Positions 7,259 through 10,429 of a DNA stretch of 10,429 nt are shown piece after piece; within the stretch, counting starts at the first letter, position 1; each line of letters starts with the position of its first letter. Where the stretch lies: NCBI GenBank assembly GCA_022839105.1, contig JALHDH010000108.1:1-10429 (forward strand), in the 5' to 3' direction. Both the position numbers and the translations under genes were made by a program. This DNA is from a bacterium. GTDB lineage: Bacteria > Vulcanimicrobiota > Xenobia > Xenobiales > Xenobiaceae. Below the pieces are notes generated by a model, which was not told where the DNA came from, ran no database searches, and saw only the letters and a program-made list of their open reading frames with translations.

Positions 7259-8565
7259 CTCAGGGCTCCCGCGAAGAGGACCGCCCAGGTCAGGGCCAGG
7301 AACACGAAGGCCCAGACGAAGGGGATCGTGTCCTTGAGCAGCTTCTCGGTGCGGGTCCGGGTGAACTGGGCCAACCAGACGTTGTGGGTATTGGTCGGAT
7401 CGCAGACGCCCTGGATCTGGCCCACGGCGAAGAAGGCCGCCAGGATGGCCACCGGAGGCAGAAGCCCGGAACCCAGGATCAGGCCGGCGACGCCTGCGCC
7501 CAGGCCATAGAAGTTGAAGGGCCCTCGATAGAGCGCCAGGGGGGCGAAGACCGTGAAGAAGGCCACGAAGGGGAGGGGAGAGTCGGGAATCACCGCCTGC
7601 AGGAAGGGGGCGATCACGGCTTTGGTGGGCTCGGCCATCATGCCGTTCAGGGCCATGCCGATTCCCATGAAGAGGCCGATGACCGGCGAGACATCCTTCA
7701 ACCCCTCGAGGGTGGCTGCGGTCAGGTGATCCAGGGCCTTGCGGGGCTCGGTGGTGAGGACTCCCCAGACCATCCCGACCAGGAAGGCCGGGATGATCGG
7801 CAGGTCGGCCAGCATGATCAGGACGATCGGCAGGATCGGGGTGAGCAGGGCCACCAGGGGCACCCGGGAGGAGGGGAGCTCGGGTGCCACGGCCCAGGCA
7901 AACGAGCGCCTCTCGCGCCAGCCGCCCACGGCCAGGAAGGCCATGGTGGCCAGGGCCAGCAGGGCGCCGTACATCATGACGTAGTCCTTGACCACTTCCA
8001 GGGGCAGCTTCAGGGTGTCCTGGTAGAAGCCGAGGATCGCCGGATTGAAGACCCCGCCCAGCGCGATGGCGAAGAGCATCAGGCCCGCCGCGAAGTTCCC
8101 CGAGAGCCCGGCTCCCACCAGGATCGGCAGGGCCAGGGACCCCAACATGATCACCGCGCCCAGGCCCGTGACCGAGGTGAAGCAGGCCGCCACCACCGCG
8201 GTCATGAGGAAGGCCAGCAGGAGCTTGCGGTCGCCGGCATACTCTGCGGCCACCCCGATGATCCGCTGGGCGATCCCGGTGCGGATCACGACCTGGGAGA
8301 GGATCGAGCCGAAGACGGCATACATCATCGCACCCGCCAGGCGGGCCGGGCCTTCGGTGAGGATGGTGGTGAAGACGAACTCGGCCAGGGAGCGCGGAGC
8401 GCCGGCTTCCTCGGGCAGTGCGCCCCAATCGAAGAAGAGCCCGGCGATGGCCCCGATGGCCACGGCCATGCAGGGCAGGGCCAGCAGGGCGGGCATTCGC
8501 CGCGTCATCATCAGGGCGGCGAAGACCAGGAAGACACAAAGCAGGAGCAGGCCAGGAAGGATCAC
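7255..8565 (-). CDS. Ion-transporter-superfamily permease (GntP/CitM-like), 436 aa
   Basis: This is probably an inner-membrane secondary transporter for an organic anion or a related small metabolite. It has about 11-12 hydrophobic helices in two similar halves. Each half carries a small-residue/Pro-rich re-entrant-type segment: TGLGAVIMLGSLALP (133-147) and GGVFNPAILGFYQDTL (170-185) in the first, and ALYRGPFNFYGLGAG (344-358) with GVCDPTNTHNVW (386-397) in the second. This resembles the ion-transporter superfamily (gluconate, citrate and dicarboxylate carriers); I cannot name the exact family. GTG at 8565 is the first possible start after an in-frame TGA about 42 bases upstream, and the only one keeping the first helix intact; its ribosome-binding site is weak. 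The stop overlaps the start of the HyuA-like gene (ATGA), so the pair is translationally coupled and the permease most likely imports that enzyme's substrate. Confidence 0.8.
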   Translation of the reverse strand: MILPGLLLLCVFLVFAALMMTRRMPALLALPCMAVAIGAIAGLFFDWGALPEEAGAPRSLAEFVFTTILTEGPARLAGAMMYAVFGSILSQVVIRTGIAQRIIGVAAEYAGDRKLLLAFLMTAVVAACFTSVTGLGAVIMLGSLALPILVGAGLSGNFAAGLMLFAIALGGVFNPAILGFYQDTLKLPLEVVKDYVMMYGALLALATMAFLAVGGWRERRSFAWAVAPELPSSRVPLVALLTPILPIVLIMLADLPIIPAFLVGMVWGVLTTEPRKALDHLTAATLEGLKDVSPVIGLFMGIGMALNGMMAEPTKAVIAPFLQAVIPDSPLPFVAFFTVFAPLALYRGPFNFYGLGAGVAGLILGSGLLPPVAILAAFFAVGQIQGVCDPTNTHNVWLAQFTRTRTEKLLKDTIPFVWAFVFLALTWAVLFAGALR

Positions 8566-8698
8566 GGTCCAGGGGGTTCCAGCAAGGCGCCGGGAGCCCT
8601 GCCTTCACGAGGGGAACGAGCGCCAATCTTCGGGAGGGAATCGGCCCCGTCGAGGCCGGGCTCAGGAGCGGGGCAAGGCGACAGGACGGGGCCTCGGC

Positions 8699-9946
8699 AT
8701 GCAGGAGCGGCCCTTGTGCCTCAGAAAGTCCGGATTCCCGATGTTGCTGCTCGCCGATCTGAGTCTCCAGGAACTTCTCCAGGTCCAGGGACTGCACGCG
8801 CTCCTGCCGCACCTCTACATCACGGGCAACCGGCCGGATCCTTCCTGGGAGTCGGTGCTCTTCGGCCTGGCCAGCGGACTGGTCTGGTTGCTGGGGGCTT
8901 TGCTGGCCAGCCTGAGCCTCAAGAGGCGGGAACGCCTCGCTGGCTGGTCGGCTCGTCGGGCCCGGGCCTGGAGGCTGGTGGTGGTGCTGGGCTTCTTCGT
9001 GGCCTGGGAGGCCAGCCTGCAGGTCTGGTCGGCCCAGGACCCCCTCGAGACCTACGTGCCCGACCCGGTGACCTTCTGGGCGGGCCGCCCCATGCCCACT
9101 TCCAGCCAGCTCTCGGTGCAGCGTCTCGAGGGTCTCTTCGATGGGGATTACCCTTTCGAGCGGACTCCCGGACGCTATCGGATCATGTTCCTGGGCGACT
9201 CCCAGGCCATCAGCGTGCAGCCGCAGCGTTACGGCGGCCCGCGCACCTACCCCAAGGTCCTGGCCGCCCTGGAATACCTCGGACCCGCCGGCGAGCCCCT
9301 CGAGACCATCAACGCCGCCATCTCGGGATACACCTCCTGGCAAGGCCTGCTGCTGCGCAACCTCGGGTTGGAGTATCACCCGGACCTGGTTGTGGCGGCT
9401 TTCGGCTACCACGATTCGGCGCAGGCCAGGTCCCCGGATTCCCAGGTCATGACCGATGATCCCCGGATTCACCGCCTGCGAACCCTGCTGTACCGCAGCA
9501 GGATCTACCTTCTGATCCGCAAGCTCGCGCTGCGGCGGCACTCGGCTGCAGCCGACCGGGACCCGGGAAGCCTCAAGGTTCCGCGGGTCTCGGTTCCCGA
9601 ATTCGAGGCCAACCTGCGCGCCATGGCCGACCTGGGACGCCGGCACGGCTTCCGGCTGGCCGTGTTTCTCGAGCCCTTCCGGGACGACCACGTCGGGGTG
9701 GCGACCCGGGAGTACCGGGAGGCAGCCCGACGGGTCGCGGGCCAGGAGGGACTGGCGATCCTCGACGTGTTCACTCCTGTGGCCGAAATGGACCCCGTCG
9801 AGCGCGAGTCCCTCTTCGACGACGACATCCACCTGAGGGCCTCGGGCCATCGCCGGTTGGCGCACCTGGTGGCCGAGGAACTGACCGCTGCGGGGTTGCT
9901 GCGCAGGGGTTCCTCCGAGGGCCGCCAGGACACGGCTTCTCCCTGA
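8699..9946 (+). CDS. Membrane-anchored SGNH/GDSL-hydrolase-like protein (415 aa)
   Basis: This is likely an extracytoplasmic esterase or acyl/acetyl-transfer protein acting on envelope polymers. Two hydrophobic helices (residues about 52-73 and 92-110) precede a soluble SGNH domain. Block I is MFLGDSQA (163-170) with nucleophile Ser168; block II is NAAISGYTS (205-213) with Gly210; block III reads AFGYHDS (234-240), where the family usually has Gly-x-Asn-Asp; block V is DDIH (375-378), giving Asp375 and His378. His replaces the block III Asn that normally helps the oxyanion hole. The start is uncertain: ATG at 8699 has a GGACGGGG stretch upstream, while ATG at 8741 would give 401 aa and has no clear ribosome-binding site; both keep all domains. 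It is divergent from the permease (133-base gap with no promoter I can defend). Its TGA overlaps a CTG that opens the next reading frame. Confidence 0.8.
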   Translation: MQERPLCLRKSGFPMLLLADLSLQELLQVQGLHALLPHLYITGNRPDPSWESVLFGLASGLVWLLGALLASLSLKRRERLAGWSARRARAWRLVVVLGFFVAWEASLQVWSAQDPLETYVPDPVTFWAGRPMPTSSQLSVQRLEGLFDGDYPFERTPGRYRIMFLGDSQAISVQPQRYGGPRTYPKVLAALEYLGPAGEPLETINAAISGYTSWQGLLLRNLGLEYHPDLVVAAFGYHDSAQARSPDSQVMTDDPRIHRLRTLLYRSRIYLLIRKLALRRHSAAADRDPGSLKVPRVSVPEFEANLRAMADLGRRHGFRLAVFLEPFRDDHVGVATREYREAARRVAGQEGLAILDVFTPVAEMDPVERESLFDDDIHLRASGHRRLAHLVAEELTAAGLLRRGSSEGRQDTASP

Positions 9947-10284
9947 AGCCCCGCCGCTCGACGGATCCCGAGAACCGCGACCCCGGATGCTCCCTCCTGT
10001 CCTTCGAGGAACTCGCCGAGGAACTGGTCCGGTCCCTGACCCCTCCGCCCCGAGTCACCCGAACCAGGGATGCAATCCAACTTGAATGGAAGAACGAGAG
10101 GGGCGCTGTGGTCCTCATCACCCCGGAGGAGATCCAGACCCGGATTCCGCGTGTCGAGTGGTTGGGGCCCCACGAGCCCAGGACGACCAGCCGCCTCGAC
10201 TCCACGATGAAGGTGGCCGAGGCCCAGAGTCACGAGGGCTTTCTGGAGACTTCCCCAAGCCCCCGCGCCTTACGGCTGGCTTGA
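9943..10284 (+). CDS. Small hypothetical protein, probable non-ATG start (113 aa)
   Basis: I do not recognise this protein. The frame is open from inside the SGNH gene to TGA at 10282-10284 and has the strong G/C-ending codon choice of the neighbouring genes, especially from about 9985. The product looks like a real soluble protein: SFEELAEELVRSL (residues 20-32, amphipathic helix), then a strand-like AIQLEWKNERGAVVLITPEE (44-63), then RIPRVEWLGPHEPRTTSRL (68-85). There is no in-frame ATG, GTG or TTG near the 5' end. The best candidate is CTG at 9943, whose last two bases are part of the SGNH stop (CTGA, a four-base overlap like the usual ATGA), with AGGA at 9927-9930 twelve bases upstream. 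Either CTG is used, or a former ATG mutated and the gene is dying. The first 15 or so residues are the least certain. Its 3' end overlaps the convergent gene at the right edge by 15 bases. Confidence 0.55.
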   Translation: MKPRRSTDPENRDPGCSLLSFEELAEELVRSLTPPPRVTRTRDAIQLEWKNERGAVVLITPEEIQTRIPRVEWLGPHEPRTTSRLDSTMKVAEAQSHEGFLETSPSPRALRLA

Positions 10285-10429
10285 GGCCTGCAGCGCGGCG
10301 CGGAGGGGGCAGTCCGCCTGGGGTTCCTCGCCCCGCCGGTAGCGCTCCAGCAGCAACTGGGACCGCCGGGCCAGCATCCGACGCACCTCGCGGCGCTTGC
10401 CCTTCACGCGGGGGATGACCATGTCGTCG
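10270..10429 (-). CDS. C-terminal end of an unidentified gene (partial, 52 aa visible)
   Basis: The minus strand is open from the window edge to TAA (10272-10270), with codon use typical of the other genes. The visible C-terminus begins DDMVIPRVKGKRREVRRM and continues with a long, very basic helix-like stretch (residues 7-32 of the visible part, many Arg/Lys), then GEEPQADCPLRAAL and a short tail ending SSQP. The basic helix could bind nucleic acid or another polyanion, but the fragment is too short to assign a family. The start lies to the right of the window. It converges on and overlaps the small 9943-10284 gene by 15 bases; both stops are clear, so either both genes are real or one of the two calls is wrong. 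Confidence 0.55.
   Translation of the reverse strand, partial: DDMVIPRVKGKRREVRRMLARRSQLLLERYRRGEEPQADCPLRAALQASSQP

Noticed and set aside
8045..8698. An upstream extension of the SGNH protein from 8045
   Set aside because: The extra residues are Arg/Ala/Pro-rich antisense of the permease gene, with no signal or domain.
7384..9459. A 691-codon plus-strand open frame across the permease and the SGNH gene
   Set aside because: It is antisense to the permease and out of frame with the SGNH protein; its translation is mostly Gly/Gln/His/Arg-rich repeats of antisense codons.
7259..9865. An N-terminal extension of the HyuA-like protein to about 1584 residues
   Set aside because: The frame is open by chance through DNA that encodes the permease (same strand, other frame) and the SGNH protein (opposite strand). 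The family's nucleotide loop begins exactly at the ATG at 7258, which has its own ribosome-binding site.
10086..10418. A 110-codon plus-strand frame at the right edge
   Set aside because: It is out of frame with the better-supported small gene and antisense to the partial minus-strand gene; its translation is Gly/Pro/Arg-rich shadow.
1..10429. Insertion sequences, CRISPR arrays, tRNA genes, phage or defence genes
   Set aside because: No transposase, terminal inverted repeats, regularly spaced repeats, tRNA cloverleaf arms or known defence domains were seen on either strand.

Overview
This is G+C-rich bacterial chromosome with dense, strongly G/C-ending codon use. It looks like a diderm (two-membrane) bacterium. 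The first large gene encodes a protein with a signal peptide, one S-layer homology (SLH) domain, a coiled coil and a long beta-barrel-like region ending in Phe. That architecture is known from SLH-type outer-membrane porins of diderm Terrabacteria-like phyla (Deinococcus, Cyanobacteria, Negativicutes, Synergistota, Armatimonadota/Eremiobacterota-like lineages). The exact phylum cannot be fixed from this window.

Layout, left to right. Positions 1-55 are the 3' part of a 5S rRNA, followed at 62-96 by a textbook intrinsic terminator, so an rRNA operon ends here. A gene-free leader (97-384) carries a near-perfect palindrome and two possible hairpins, and leads into the SLH porin gene (385-2994, +), which has its own candidate terminator at 3037-3079. 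Next comes a minus-strand block, read right to left: an ion-transporter-superfamily permease (8565-7255), a HyuA-type hydantoinase/oxoprolinase protein (7258-5111) overlapping it by ATGA, and then, after a 113-base gap with a candidate promoter and a perfect 14-base palindrome, a membrane glycosyltransferase of the GT39/ArnT type (4997-3171). Divergent from the permease is a membrane-anchored SGNH/GDSL-hydrolase-like protein (8699-9946, +). Its stop codon overlaps a CTG that opens a well-supported 113-codon reading frame (9943-10284, +) with no normal start codon. The right edge holds the C-terminal 52 residues of a minus-strand gene (10270-10429).

How the genes fit together. The permease and HyuA-like protein are very probably co-expressed and form a small uptake-and-hydrolysis (or carboxylation) unit for an unidentified organic substrate; no HyuB-type partner is visible. 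The porin, the GT39-like glycosyltransferase and the SGNH protein are all cell-envelope proteins, but nothing in the sequence shows that they act in one pathway. The most unusual points are the CTG/TGA-overlapping small gene, the Asp-to-His change in the nucleotide loop of the HyuA-like protein, the Asn-to-His change in the SGNH protein, and the palindrome plus G8 tract in front of the glycosyltransferase.
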